Below the pieces are notes generated by a model. It did no database searches. It saw nothing but the letters and a program-made list of their open reading frames with translations, and was not told the origin of the DNA. DNA of 11,464 nucleotides from Nitrososphaerales archaeon TH5895 (lineage in GTDB: Archaea; Thermoproteota; Nitrososphaeria; Nitrososphaerales; Nitrososphaeraceae), in the NCBI GenBank assembly GCA_014523695.1, contig JAATVS010000156.1, positions 1-11,464 on the forward strand, given 5' to 3'. Below are positions 1 to 6,762 of the stretch, one piece after another. Every line of letters starts with the position of its first letter. Position 1 is the first letter of the stretch. The position numbers and the translations under genes were made by a program.

Positions 1-37
1 TTCTAAGGCTTATAGAAAAGGGAATCCTTGAATAGAA

Positions 38-247
38 TTGTCTATCCCAGATTTCATAACTGAAAGTTGCATTCCAGATTGTGATCAATGTCCTGGGACA
101 TGGAAGAACGAGTATATCAAACACAGGATTATTTGTAGATGTAAGAAATGTGATCATGCAAACGCGATCGAAATGAACGTTGGGATCGGTGTGGTAAAGA
201 TTGTGAACGAAGGATCCATACCAGCCGCGGCGGAGGATGGCACTTGA
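38..247 (+). CDS. Small cysteine-rich (zinc-knuckle-like) protein, first gene of the coupled operon
   Basis: A 69-aa ORF starting with TTG; the in-frame stop at 29-31 leaves little room for another start. Six cysteines fall in two groups, C11-x3-C15-x2-C18 and C33-x-C35-x2-C38, an arrangement typical of small zinc-binding folds, so one Zn ion held by both groups is a reasonable inference. There is no signal peptide or membrane segment, so it should be cytoplasmic. The stop lies 11 bases inside the next ORF, which places it at the head of the operon leading to the 616-aa ATPase. Small zinc-ribbon proteins often accompany replication or transcription genes on archaeal mobile elements, but I recognise no family. 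The TTG start is not backed by a well-placed ribosome binding site. Confidence 0.55.
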   Translation: MSIPDFITESCIPDCDQCPGTWKNEYIKHRIICRCKKCDHANAIEMNVGIGVVKIVNEGSIPAAAEDGT

Positions 248-332
248 CCAGAGCCGCCACCTGCCCTCCGAGCCAGATCCAGAACACTCAAGCCGTTTCA
301 CCAAGCCTACCAAGCGAGGAGAAATTCGATGA
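237..332 (+). CDS. 31-aa basic small protein, overlapped at both ends
   Basis: A short ORF from ATG 237 to TGA 330-332. It overlaps the previous gene by 11 bases, and its stop shares the sequence ATGA with the ATG of the next gene at 329. The product is hydrophilic, with many R, K, P and E residues, and has no recognisable fold. The case for translation is the position: it fills the only gap in a chain of overlapping genes, so ribosomes could pass from one gene to the next. A GGAGG lies directly against the ATG, too close to be an ideal ribosome binding site. The region is richer in G+C than its surroundings. It could instead be a chance ORF in a leader for the gene at 329. Confidence 0.4.
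   Translation: MALDQSRHLPSEPDPEHSSRFTKPTKRGEIR
316..322 (+). promoter_or_regulatory. Ribosome binding site for the gene at 329
   Basis: GAGGAGA lies six bases before ATG 329 and matches the anti-Shine-Dalgarno end of archaeal 16S rRNA. It sits inside the 31-aa ORF, so translation of that ORF would pass through it. Confidence 0.6.
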
Positions 333-589
333 ATATTAATTACTTTAAAGTCAGGCTAGCACATAAATCTTATTGCTTTATCAGGACAGAAAGAAGATTT
401 TTTGAAATATCAGATTGTAGAATTCAAACGGACGGAAGGCTAAATGATTATGACGGACTCGTTCTAAACGCTGTTCCTGTGCCTGATTCGACAGTGGCCG
501 ACTTGGTCGCCCAATCCTCTAAGACGCAGAAACCTAGAAGCAAAGCGTCGAAAATTCGCAAGTTCAGGAAGGTGGAGGCAGCCGTATGA
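329..589 (+). CDS. 86-aa hypothetical protein, basic C-terminus
   Basis: ATG start with a good ribosome binding site (GAGGAGA at 316-322). Residues 1-50 look like a small mixed alpha/beta domain (alternating hydrophobics, then a D-Y-D-G-L-V-L-N stretch). Residues 60-85 are strongly basic (K/R-rich, with two S-K-A/K-I-R-K type clusters), which would suit nucleic acid contact. No family is recognised. The stop overlaps the following ATG as ATGA at 586-589, so the next gene is probably translated by re-initiation. Together with the P-loop ATPase downstream, the basic tail suggests a DNA-associated accessory protein of a replication module; this is inference from context. Confidence 0.7.
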   Translation: MNINYFKVRLAHKSYCFIRTERRFFEISDCRIQTDGRLNDYDGLVLNAVPVPDSTVADLVAQSSKTQKPRSKASKIRKFRKVEAAV

Positions 590-747
590 GGCTTATTGCG
601 CGCTCTACCTCAACAACTGTAAGGAAACACAAGCAGCAGGATAAAAAACTACTTTATGACCATACACAGTTCAATGAAGCGATAGAGATTGTGATAAAGT
701 TGCTTGACAGGTATGACCGTATCGATAGAGCATTTGCACAAGAATGA
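586..747 (+). CDS. 53-aa small protein between two ATGA junctions
   Basis: The ORF starts at ATG 586, inside the stop of the previous gene (ATGA), and ends at TGA 745-747, which overlaps ATG 744 of the ATPase gene in the same way. GGAGG at 574-578 is seven bases from the start. The first 20 residues are basic (R-S-T-S-T-T-V-R-K-H-K). Residues 25-50 look helical and amphipathic, with a heptad-like run (I-E-I-V-I-K-L-L-D-R-Y-D-R-I). Such a small helical protein could be a DNA-binding or partner subunit of the ATPase. No homologous family is recognised. Two exact 4-base overlaps plus a ribosome binding site make translation likely. Confidence 0.65.
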   Translation: MRLIARSTSTTVRKHKQQDKKLLYDHTQFNEAIEIVIKLLDRYDRIDRAFAQE

Positions 748-2594
748 CATCGACTAGAACTAACACTAACAACGGACAGCATCGAAGTAGTACTAACATA
801 AAGAAGGAATACATTCAGAAGTTAAGTAACGAAAAGGCATTAGCAGAAGCAATACTCATTGGAAATAAACCCTGTTTTGCGATCGTTGATTTTAGTAATG
901 GCAACAGCGATCCCGATAATGTAAGGATTGCTATCATGGAATCTCTTTCCTATAGCCCAGATACAAGACTGGTTCCAGAACTTCTTAGCAACAGGCCTTA
1001 TGCATTCAAGGATAAAGACGAGTTTTATTCTTACATTGAACGAGCGCGAAGTGAGACTTTAGATTCACTCTTTGATAACACTCTGAGTAAATGGAAAAAA
1101 TACATAGATGCCGATGAGTTTCACTTAAAGATATGTGCCGCTGATACGATGTTTACATATTTCCAGGACAGGATAGGAACAACGCATTATCTATTTTTCA
1201 TAGCGGATAACGACGCTGGCAAATCAAACAACCTTAAACTATTCAACATTTTGGGATATAGAAATCTGATGAATACAACTATGACACACGCTAACATCTA
1301 CAACTTCCTGGGGCCAAAGGAGGAAGGAGTAGGTACGATATGCATAGATGAGGCTGATAGCATTGATGAATATCTTGAGATAATGAGTATTCTAAAATCT
1401 GGATATACCAAGGGCTTTCCCGTCGTTAGGATTATAGATACACCACATGGGAGGAAGCAAGTCAAGTTTAACACATATTGTTTTAAGGCATTGGCTGGCG
1501 AGAGGTTGCCCGATGAGATTGAATCCAGAGGATTCATGCAGCGAACAATCGTCATAAAATGCGTTCCTGGATTTCCCAAGTACGACATTTCAGAAGTAAC
1601 AGACCCCGCTGGAGATGATGAGTATCAAGACCTGTTACAGGAGTTAAACGAGTTAAGAAATCTGCTCTTCTGTTACAGATTGATACATTTCAAGGATAGA
1701 ATACCAAATATTAAACTCAATATCCACAATCGGGAAAAGCAACTCTTCAAACCACTCCTAAGAATATTCCAAGGCACTAGGACATTTGATACACTCAGAC
1801 CCGTTATCAACAAGTACATTAATGAGAGGAGGGAGTCCAAGGCTAACTCATTTCATGCATTTCTGTATAGGATAATCAGAGACTTAACGAGACAACGGGG
1901 TACGCTAGAACTAGACTTTAGTACTATCTGGGAGTATATGAAATACAATCTCGAAGGATGGAAGGATATACAGTTTAAGCCTCAGTCTATTGAGACTGTA
2001 GAATTTGGAGTAATATCTCAAAAGCAGGTTGGTGGAATATTAAGAAATGTCTTCGGTGGAACGCCACCAAAACACACAGGATCAAGCAGGAGACTAATCT
2101 TTTCGCAGCATATACTGCATAGGATGAAAGACATCTATGACACGAATATTGAGATTAAGGTAGACTTTGCAACAACTGAAACCCTTGACCTTGGCTTTGA
2201 TCATACAAGATTAGGATTTGGGACAGATGGGACAGATGGGACAGATGGGACAGATGGGACAGATTCTGGAAGTATGGACGTAGGTACACCCCCATCAGAA
2301 TCTGTCAACGAAGAAAATACAGAAAACAATAAAGATAATGAGAAAAATCTTGAAGAAAGTAATACAGAATCTAAAAGTGATAATGGCATAGAAATAACTG
2401 GGTCAGATGAGTGTGCATCTTCCCAAAATGTGTCCCAAGTGTCCCAAGTGTCCCAAAATCAAAAATCACATGATGAGGATGATAATCATAACGATGATGA
2501 GGTTTGTGATTTGAGGAATCAAGAGGGAGCCGATAGATTTAGGGCTGAGGTCGAAGAACTCAAAATGAAAAGGCAGGAGAAGAAAGGAGTCTAA
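744..2594 (+). CDS. P-loop ATPase with C-terminal winged helix, helicase/replication-initiator-like
   Basis: The 616-aa product has an N-terminal region (1-145) without a recognised motif, then an ATPase core. The Walker A-like loop is A-D-N-D-A-G-K-S at 154-161, unusual in starting with Ala instead of Gly. The Walker B strand T-I-C-I-D-E at 198-203 carries the D-E pair. A sensor-1-like Asn is at 243, and Arg residues at 262 and 267 (E-S-R-G-F-M-Q-R) are candidate arginine fingers. Residues 405-465 look like a winged helix (Q-K-Q-V-G-G-I-L-R-N-V-F-G followed by a basic wing). The tail from about 490 is acidic, low-complexity and probably disordered; it contains (GTD)x5 at 493-507 and (VSQ)x3 at 563-571. 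The layout resembles DUF3631-like or helicase-type replication proteins of archaeal integrated elements, as I recall them. It is translated from an ATGA overlap and is the largest gene of the operon. A replication role is inferred, not proven. Confidence 0.8.
   Translation: MTSTRTNTNNGQHRSSTNIKKEYIQKLSNEKALAEAILIGNKPCFAIVDFSNGNSDPDNVRIAIMESLSYSPDTRLVPELLSNRPYAFKDKDEFYSYIERARSETLDSLFDNTLSKWKKYIDADEFHLKICAADTMFTYFQDRIGTTHYLFFIADNDAGKSNNLKLFNILGYRNLMNTTMTHANIYNFLGPKEEGVGTICIDEADSIDEYLEIMSILKSGYTKGFPVVRIIDTPHGRKQVKFNTYCFKALAGERLPDEIESRGFMQRTIVIKCVPGFPKYDISEVTDPAGDDEYQDLLQELNELRNLLFCYRLIHFKDRIPNIKLNIHNREKQLFKPLLRIFQGTRTFDTLRPVINKYINERRESKANSFHAFLYRIIRDLTRQRGTLELDFSTIWEYMKYNLEGWKDIQFKPQSIETVEFGVISQKQVGGILRNVFGGTPPKHTGSSRRLIFSQHILHRMKDIYDTNIEIKVDFATTETLDLGFDHTRLGFGTDGTDGTDGTDGTDSGSMDVGTPPSESVNEENTENNKDNEKNLEESNTESKSDNGIEITGSDECASSQNVSQVSQVSQNQKSHDEDDNHNDDEVCDLRNQEGADRFRAEVEELKMKRQEKKGV
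2220..2264 (+). repeat. Five tandem 9-bp units (GGGACAGAT), iteron-like
   Basis: Five perfect head-to-tail copies of GGGACAGAT inside the ATPase gene, encoding (Gly-Thr-Asp)x5. There are no third-position differences between copies, so the repeat is exact at DNA level. The core TGGGACA is the reverse complement of the TGTCCCA units at 2431-2457. This suits an array of protein-binding sites, but recent slippage expansion could also give identical copies. Confidence 0.9.
2431..2457 (+). repeat. Three tandem 9-bp units (TGTCCCAAG/A), inverted relative to the first array
   Basis: Two copies of TGTCCCAAG and one of TGTCCCAAA, encoding (Val-Ser-Gln)x3, with a degenerate copy (TCTTCCCAAAA) just before at 2417-2427. 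The 7-bp core is the exact reverse complement of the TGGGACA core in the upstream array, so the two arrays face each other across 166 bp. Confidence 0.9.
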
Positions 2595-2601
2595 GTAAGA
2601 A

Positions 2602-2706
2602 ATGGCTGCCATAGCAAAAACTGAACGTGTTGCAATCTTTGAGCAGATACAAAGACATCGTATCGCTAAGCAGATGATATTTGATCCTAATAGAAGAATA
2701 TTATGA
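2602..2706 (+). CDS. 34-aa small protein, possible last gene of the operon
   Basis: An ORF from ATG 2602, seven bases after the ATPase stop, ending at TGA 2704-2706 immediately before a hairpin. AGGAG at 2585-2589 could act as a rather distant ribosome binding site. The product looks like one long amphipathic helix with a basic face (E-Q-I-Q-R-H-R-I-A-K-Q). No family is recognised. Position at the end of a co-oriented unit and next to a terminator-like hairpin supports it; its small size argues for caution. Confidence 0.4.
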   Translation: MAAIAKTERVAIFEQIQRHRIAKQMIFDPNRRIL

Positions 2707-2707
2707 C

Positions 2708-2727
2708 GTTACTAGTTAGATAGTAAC
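2708..2727 (+). terminator. Hairpin at the operon end, copy 1 of a dispersed palindrome
   Basis: Arms GTTACTA (2708-2714) and TAGTAAC (2721-2727) pair perfectly around a 6-base loop GTTAGA and are followed by AAAA. The hairpin starts one base after the stop of the 34-aa ORF. An almost identical element is at 10241-10266, also just after a gene. A 3' processing or termination signal is likely; an alternative is a small mobile palindromic repeat. No strong T-tract follows on the plus strand. Confidence 0.5.
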
Positions 2728-3003
2728 AAAAGTCTGTGATATTTCGAACATATCAAGATTGAGAAATTTATTAGGCGTCTAAGAGCCTTATAAAATGGTT
2801 TGTGTGATGCAGCAACTTATTATTAATATTGGCTAACTCGGATTGCTGTCCTTCTTGGAGTGATTAGTCTGCAATACACTAACTCGTGATATTCAGTCCG
2901 GAATTTTGTAAATGCAGAAATTAAGAACGAGCAAAAACCGCATACTTAATTCGTCTACAATGACCTAAAGTGTAATATCTGTTCACTTAGTATAATCGTA
3001 TAG
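2728..3003. other. Intergenic region without a supported gene
   Basis: Only very short ORFs occur on either strand (for example 13 aa from ATG 2794). TATA-like strings TTATAAAA at 2789-2796 and GTAATAT at 2972-2978 are present; the second lies at promoter distance from TTG 3004. Confidence 0.4.
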
Positions 3004-3462
3004 TTGCCAATCCATACAAGAGAAGAGGGAAGAGAAATACGTCATGTTTTATCTCAGGCGATCATTCTCAGATATAATTGGCGTGAATGTATCGAATACA
3101 TAAAAACTAAGACTGGGCACGATCTCTCCAAGACAGCATTCTTCAAGATCAAGAAGCAACTTAAATCAGAAGCAAGGGATTGGGTGGTGCGCCTACGAGA
3201 TGATCATGATGAATTCTTATCTGAATTCAGACAAAGGTATGAAGAGATGATGGCATTTCAGAGGGAATTGTGGGATATAGCAATGGCTAACAAGCAAGAA
3301 GATCCAATGGTCAGTGTTAGAGCCATAGATTCATTACATAGGATAACCCTTGATCTTGCCCGTGTCATCGATGAAGCCCCATACCTGGCAGGCGGTGATT
3401 CAGTCAAGTCCTCAACATTCTTGTCTCCACAATATCAAGACGTTTCAGAGATGCCTGTGTGA
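3004..3462 (+). CDS. Helix-turn-helix and coiled-coil protein, 152 aa
   Basis: The ORF begins at TTG directly after an in-frame TAG (3001-3003), so this is the only early start. Residues 10-55 look like a helix-turn-helix: a helix at 14-22, another at 27-37, and a basic recognition-like helix with S-K-T-A-F-F-K-I-K-K-Q-L-K at 42-54. Residues 58-125 form long charged helices suited to dimerisation. The tail is polar and ends D-V-S-E-M-P-V. The HTH plus long-helix plan is shared by small terminase-type subunits and by DNA-binding proteins of archaeal elements; I cannot decide between them. It stands alone, about 300 bases after the replication-like operon, and may belong to the same element. 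A TATA-like GTAATAT lies 26-32 bases upstream. Confidence 0.75.
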   Translation: MPIHTREEGREIRHVLSQAIILRYNWRECIEYIKTKTGHDLSKTAFFKIKKQLKSEARDWVVRLRDDHDEFLSEFRQRYEEMMAFQRELWDIAMANKQEDPMVSVRAIDSLHRITLDLARVIDEAPYLAGGDSVKSSTFLSPQYQDVSEMPV

Positions 3463-3530
3463 AATCGCAACTATCATAGTATCAGACTTTGTGATTTGCT
3501 TCATTACATATTCGTAGGGGGTTTAATGCC

Positions 3531-3671
3531 TCAAGACAAGGATGTAACCATAGATGACATTGCAGGGCCTCGGTAAATCTCTGCCGTTACATCAAATTTA
3601 TTCAATGTATTCAGTATTTGTGAGTCCAATACTTCTAAACCATACCAAAAGCCTAGATTATTAGTTTTCAC
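3531..3671 (-). CDS. Possible 46-aa minus-strand protein
   Basis: A frame on the minus strand is open from about 3716 to TGA 3531-3533, with GTG at 3671 as the most likely start. The product has an aromatic N-terminal part (L-G-F-W-Y-G-L) and looks foldable, but no family is recognised. On the opposite strand a 16-codon ORF at 3526-3576 (M-P-Q-D-K-D-V-T...), preceded by AGGGGG, competes for the same stretch; at most one of the two is likely to be real. Confidence 0.28.
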   Translation of the reverse strand: MKTNNLGFWYGLEVLDSQILNTLNKFDVTAEIYRGPAMSSMVTSLS

Positions 3672-3732
3672 TTCGGTTTCGATAGTTTCAGTTTTGTCAC
3701 AAACTTCAATAGGCTATCCTTATCTATACCTC

Positions 3733-3750
3733 ATGAAATTTTCGCGATGA
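3733..3750 (+). promoter_or_regulatory. Five-codon upstream ORF overlapping the membrane protein start
   Basis: ATG 3733 opens a reading frame M-K-F-S-R that stops at TGA 3748-3750. That stop overlaps ATG 3747 of the membrane protein gene as ATGA, the same junction used three times in the first operon. It may couple or dampen translation of the membrane protein. A leaderless transcript starting nearer 3747 would exclude it. Confidence 0.3.
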
Positions 3751-5117
3751 CCAATTCAGGGGGCAACTCTACACTCATCCACAAAGGGTTGTTGACCTCT
3801 GATCGGGCACTCTTTGTAGTTGTATCTACAACTATAATTGGTGTACTAGTAGAGACTGGAATTATCAGAGTGTCTGGTTTTGTAGGTGTGCGCGATTTGA
3901 GTCTTGACATCGCAATCTTTGTCGGGCTGGGAATCTTTTGTGTGTTTTCCCAATTAATGATTATGAATTTTGTTCGTAATAAAATCGGCAAATCTTTCCT
4001 TTCTCATAACCGCATAGGCTTCCTAAACAAGGTGATAGTACTAGTTCAATTTGGAATTATCGCGTTGCTAGTCTTAGTTTTTTTGGAAGTTTCACTTACC
4101 TCCAGTTATCATACAATTCTCATAAGAACTATAATTACGAGTAGTTTTTTGACAGCCTCGGCTCTGACAGCGCTTTTATCATGGAGGTTCATAGTGTGGA
4201 TTAGATCAAACAAAAATCGTCTCATGATAATATATTTGATTGCCAGTTTATTTATTTCGGTGAGTGCAATTGCTGGAGTAGTATATTTTCTAGATCAGTT
4301 ATTCTATCAACCAGATGTTATTTACCCTAAAACATATGGCGATTATCTTACACATATAGAAATAGGAAATTCGTCACTTGTGTACGTTTATACTATTTCT
4401 TCTGCGATTGCATTTGTATTGCTTTGGACGGGTACTGTATTTTTGTTACAGAGTTATAGAAAAAAAATAGGCAGATGGAAATACTGGATACTAATGTCCA
4501 TACCCCTTCTATACTTTCTAAGTCAATTCCAACCGGTGTTGCTAAATTTTTTACTCTCCTATGTTTCAGATGATCCCATGCTTTTTAATCTTGTTTACAT
4601 CATAATGGTGAACGCCAGCAGGCCGATAGGTGGAGTGTTATTTGGCTTGGCTTTTATTCTAGTCGCACGTAAGTTGCAAAATCGAGAGGTAAAGGGTTAT
4701 CTAGTTGTCACGGGCATCGGTTTCTTATTATTATTAGTCTCTTACGAGGCTCAGGCGTTGATAACTGCGCCGTTTCCTCCACTAGGACTATTATCAGGAT
4801 CATATTTTGGGCTAGCGGCATACCTTATTTTCATAGGACTTTATTCGTCTGCTGTATCTATTTCTCAAGACGCTAGACTACGGTCTTCAATTCGTAGGTC
4901 AATTGAATCAGAGGTTAGATTTTTAGGAAACATCGGCGAAGCGGAGATGGATCATAGAATACTAGACAAGGTTCTAACAACTTCAAAAAGATTTTCTGAG
5001 GCTATGCCAGAAGAGACCGGCGTCTGGAGTTCACTTTCAGATGAAGAAATCAAAGAATACATCCAAGAAGTTCTTGCAGAGACCCACAGAAAAAAATCTC
5101 GGAACGGAAATTCGTAA
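3747..5117 (+). CDS. Polytopic membrane protein, about ten helices, unknown function
   Basis: The 456-aa product has about ten hydrophobic segments, near residues 21-40, 50-75, 95-117, 122-150, 158-181, 211-235, 244-272, 281-308, 316-340 and 344-372. A charged C-terminal domain of about 80 residues (375-456) ends in an acidic helix (D-E-E-I-K-E-Y-I-Q-E-V) and a basic tail. No transporter signature, catalytic motif or histidine kinase domain is visible. Large unassigned membrane proteins of this size are common in Nitrososphaerales. A sensor or structural role would fit the soluble tail, but this is inference. ATG 3747 has no ribosome binding site, as expected for a leaderless or coupled start. 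The gene converges on the exported protein gene with 23 bases between stops. Confidence 0.8.
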   Translation: MTNSGGNSTLIHKGLLTSDRALFVVVSTTIIGVLVETGIIRVSGFVGVRDLSLDIAIFVGLGIFCVFSQLMIMNFVRNKIGKSFLSHNRIGFLNKVIVLVQFGIIALLVLVFLEVSLTSSYHTILIRTIITSSFLTASALTALLSWRFIVWIRSNKNRLMIIYLIASLFISVSAIAGVVYFLDQLFYQPDVIYPKTYGDYLTHIEIGNSSLVYVYTISSAIAFVLLWTGTVFLLQSYRKKIGRWKYWILMSIPLLYFLSQFQPVLLNFLLSYVSDDPMLFNLVYIIMVNASRPIGGVLFGLAFILVARKLQNREVKGYLVVTGIGFLLLLVSYEAQALITAPFPPLGLLSGSYFGLAAYLIFIGLYSSAVSISQDARLRSSIRRSIESEVRFLGNIGEAEMDHRILDKVLTTSKRFSEAMPEETGVWSSLSDEEIKEYIQEVLAETHRKKSRNGNS

Positions 5118-5140
5118 TTAACATGCTAATACGGTGGAAC

Positions 5141-5839
5141 CTATTGTACCTTCAGCAAATACTGTGTTTGATAATTTAAGTTGTAAGATGGATCAATAGG
5201 ATTTGTCACCCTAGCAGAAATACCTACTGTGTGATTGCCAACTGGAAGAGGTTTTAGAAAGACAAAATAACCACCTGTCACGGCATTCCATTGACCTGGT
5301 TTTAGTTCCAGGAAATTGTCCATAGGTACCGTCATGTTGAAAATTCCACTTCTAGCATCGTTTTGATCTAGACCGCTTAAGCGTACTCCATCAACTGTTG
5401 CATCAAAGGTACTGTACTTGTTACCTTCTGTGGCGCATTTCATCATATCTGCCGGTACACTAGACTCCGCCTCGTCAGAAGTGCATTCTCCAGTTAAAAT
5501 GGGCATCATTATAGCATTGCCAGCCGGAATAGTACAGCCATACTGAGATTTTCCCTGTAAAATATGGGTTAAGAAAGAAACATTTCCTGATTCTCCGACA
5601 GGGCATTTTATAACATTGGGGTCAACGGCTTGAGGGTGCTGCTCTTTGGGTATTTGGATGTTCCATTGCCACCACTTTGTCATCCAATCCTCATAGGTTA
5701 CGCCATATGGTGTAGACCCCTTAAGAAATATGCTTGGACTTGACGATGCACCGTAAGCCAAAAAAGTACCTACTGAAGCCACCAAAATCATGAATAGGAG
5801 GAAGGTCACAAGGTATAGATTTTTATTCATATGGAGCAT
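5141..5839 (-). CDS. Exported protein with Trp-rich motif and paired cysteines
   Basis: Starting at ATG 5839 gives 232 aa. A TTG at 5851 is in frame, but the ribosome binding site GGAGG (5845-5849) overlaps it and sits five bases before ATG 5839, so the ATG is preferred. Residues 4-30 are a signal peptide (M-N-K-N followed by a hydrophobic core), with cleavage likely after an A-Y-G-A stretch. The mature part has Y-G-V-T-Y-E-D-W-M-T-K-W-W-Q-W near 45-59, four cysteines at 79, 102, 119 and 135 (probably two disulfides), C-T-I-P-A-G-N-A-I followed by P-I-L-T-G-E-C, and a closing beta-rich half with G-N-H-T-V-G. I recall the same pattern in a large family of exported proteins of unknown function in soil ammonia-oxidising archaea. 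It should act outside the membrane, possibly attached to the cell surface. Confidence 0.8.
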   Translation of the reverse strand: MLHMNKNLYLVTFLLFMILVASVGTFLAYGASSSPSIFLKGSTPYGVTYEDWMTKWWQWNIQIPKEQHPQAVDPNVIKCPVGESGNVSFLTHILQGKSQYGCTIPAGNAIMMPILTGECTSDEAESSVPADMMKCATEGNKYSTFDATVDGVRLSGLDQNDARSGIFNMTVPMDNFLELKPGQWNAVTGGYFVFLKPLPVGNHTVGISARVTNPIDPSYNLNYQTQYLLKVQ

Positions 5840-5844
5840 CAGAT

Positions 5845-5849
5845 CCTCC
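5845..5849 (-). promoter_or_regulatory. Ribosome binding site fixing the exported protein start
   Basis: CCTCC on the plus strand reads GGAGG on the minus strand, five bases before ATG 5839. It excludes TTG 5851 as the main start. Confidence 0.6.
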
Positions 5850-5851
5850 AA

Positions 5852-6189
5852 ATATATCTAGACTTTTATTATAAGTCTTTGGTAGCCGTAGTTTTTTCAC
5901 TCATACCCTGGACAAATCCATTAGATGTCGTCGCACCTGATCCCTTTGGCGAGAACAATATCTGTCCAGTTCATTCCCCCGACTGCTTACTCGTTTTGTC
6001 GTAGTGGGGTTGGTGTCAAAGGAATTACTAGACGTTATCCAACTACTCTACAGTTGAGTTTGGGTCGTTCATATTGAAGTAATTTGTATTAGTGATATTA
6101 AATATAAAAAGATTTGCAGAAATTGAGTCATACCATAAAGTTTCTTTATTTTCTATTATAAATCATCATAAAGTTTTTATTGAGACTAT
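5852..6189. other. Divergent intergenic region between exported protein and receiver gene
   Basis: On the minus strand a TATA-like TTATAATAAAAG (plus 5864-5875) lies 25-36 bases before ATG 5839, within an imperfect palindrome with arms AGACTT (5860-5865) and AAGTCT (5873-5878). No convincing gene is present. A 29-codon minus frame (5869-5958, TTG start) ending inside that palindrome, and a GTG ORF from 6092 that runs over the receiver start, are probably chance. The right end holds the receiver promoter, listed separately. Confidence 0.45.
6134..6176 (+). promoter_or_regulatory. TATA box flanked by direct repeats, receiver gene promoter
   Basis: TATTATAAA at 6154-6162 is a good archaeal TATA box, 28-36 bases before GTG 6190, as for a leaderless transcript. 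It lies between two exact copies of CATAAAGTTT (6134-6143 and 6167-6176), 33 bp apart and thus on the same face of the helix. They are candidate operator sites for a regulator. Confidence 0.45.
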
Positions 6190-6711
6190 GTGTTTGTCCT
6201 ACGTATCAAAGAAGGAACATCATTTGACTATGCAAGGCATAGTAGTAGTAAAGGACCAAATTATGGGACCATTGGTAGTGGCCAAAAGCAGTCGAAATCG
6301 GATTATATAGAAGGGGCATCAATTTCATCAGAATCCAGTCTAACAAGAAGAATTATGGTAATAGATGATAACTCTGATATTGCACTTACTCTAAGAATGG
6401 GTTTAGAAATTAACGATAAAACCATACGAGTAGACTGTTATGATAATCCGGTAACTGCCTTAATGGAATTTAGGCCCGATTTCTATGACCTATTACTTAT
6501 TGACATTAACATGCCTGTGATGAATGGGTTTGAATTATGCCAGAAACTGTTAGATAAGGATATCAACATCAGAGTTTGCTTCATGACTGCGGGAGAGATA
6601 AATATGGATGCAATGAGGGAAGTGCATCCACTCAAGAGTATAGGGTGTTTCATTAAGAAGCCCATTACTACAGATGCACTCGTACAACGAATCAAGGCAG
6701 AATTAGAATAG
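6190..6711 (+). CDS. Single-domain response regulator (CheY-like receiver)
   Basis: The receiver domain spans about residues 53-173. It has the acidic pair D59-D60 (M-V-I-D-D-N), phospho-acceptor D105 (L-L-I-D-I-N-M-P-V-M-N-G), T133 (F-M-T-A-G) and K157 (I-K-K-P), so all residues for Mg2+ binding, phosphorylation and signalling are present. There is no output domain: it ends right after the receiver, so it must act by protein contact. The only in-frame start is GTG 6190, which adds a polar 52-residue N-terminal extension unusual for a CheY-like protein; the TATA box at 6154-6162 supports this start. No histidine kinase gene is in the window, so the partner lies elsewhere. It is the most securely identified protein here apart from the ACP. 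Confidence 0.9.
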   Translation: MFVLRIKEGTSFDYARHSSSKGPNYGTIGSGQKQSKSDYIEGASISSESSLTRRIMVIDDNSDIALTLRMGLEINDKTIRVDCYDNPVTALMEFRPDFYDLLLIDINMPVMNGFELCQKLLDKDINIRVCFMTAGEINMDAMREVHPLKSIGCFIKKPITTDALVQRIKAELE

Positions 6712-6762
6712 ATGCCTCGCAAGGGCATATAGGTCGTAATTTTATTTATCCTGGAGGAGTTG

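Noticed and set aside
88..101. Perfect palindrome ATGTCC-TG-GGACAT in the first gene
   Set aside because: A 6-bp-arm palindrome is expected by chance a few times in a window this long; kept only as a note because it contains the TGGGACA core.
1298..1588. 96-codon minus-strand ORF inside the ATPase gene
   Set aside because: Shadow of the conserved Walker B and sensor region on the plus strand; so is the minus ORF at 2201-2389, which merely reads the 9-bp repeats backwards.
6092..6310. 72-codon GTG ORF before the receiver gene
   Set aside because: It overlaps the receiver gene start in another frame, runs across its TATA box and the direct repeats, and has no protein-like pattern.
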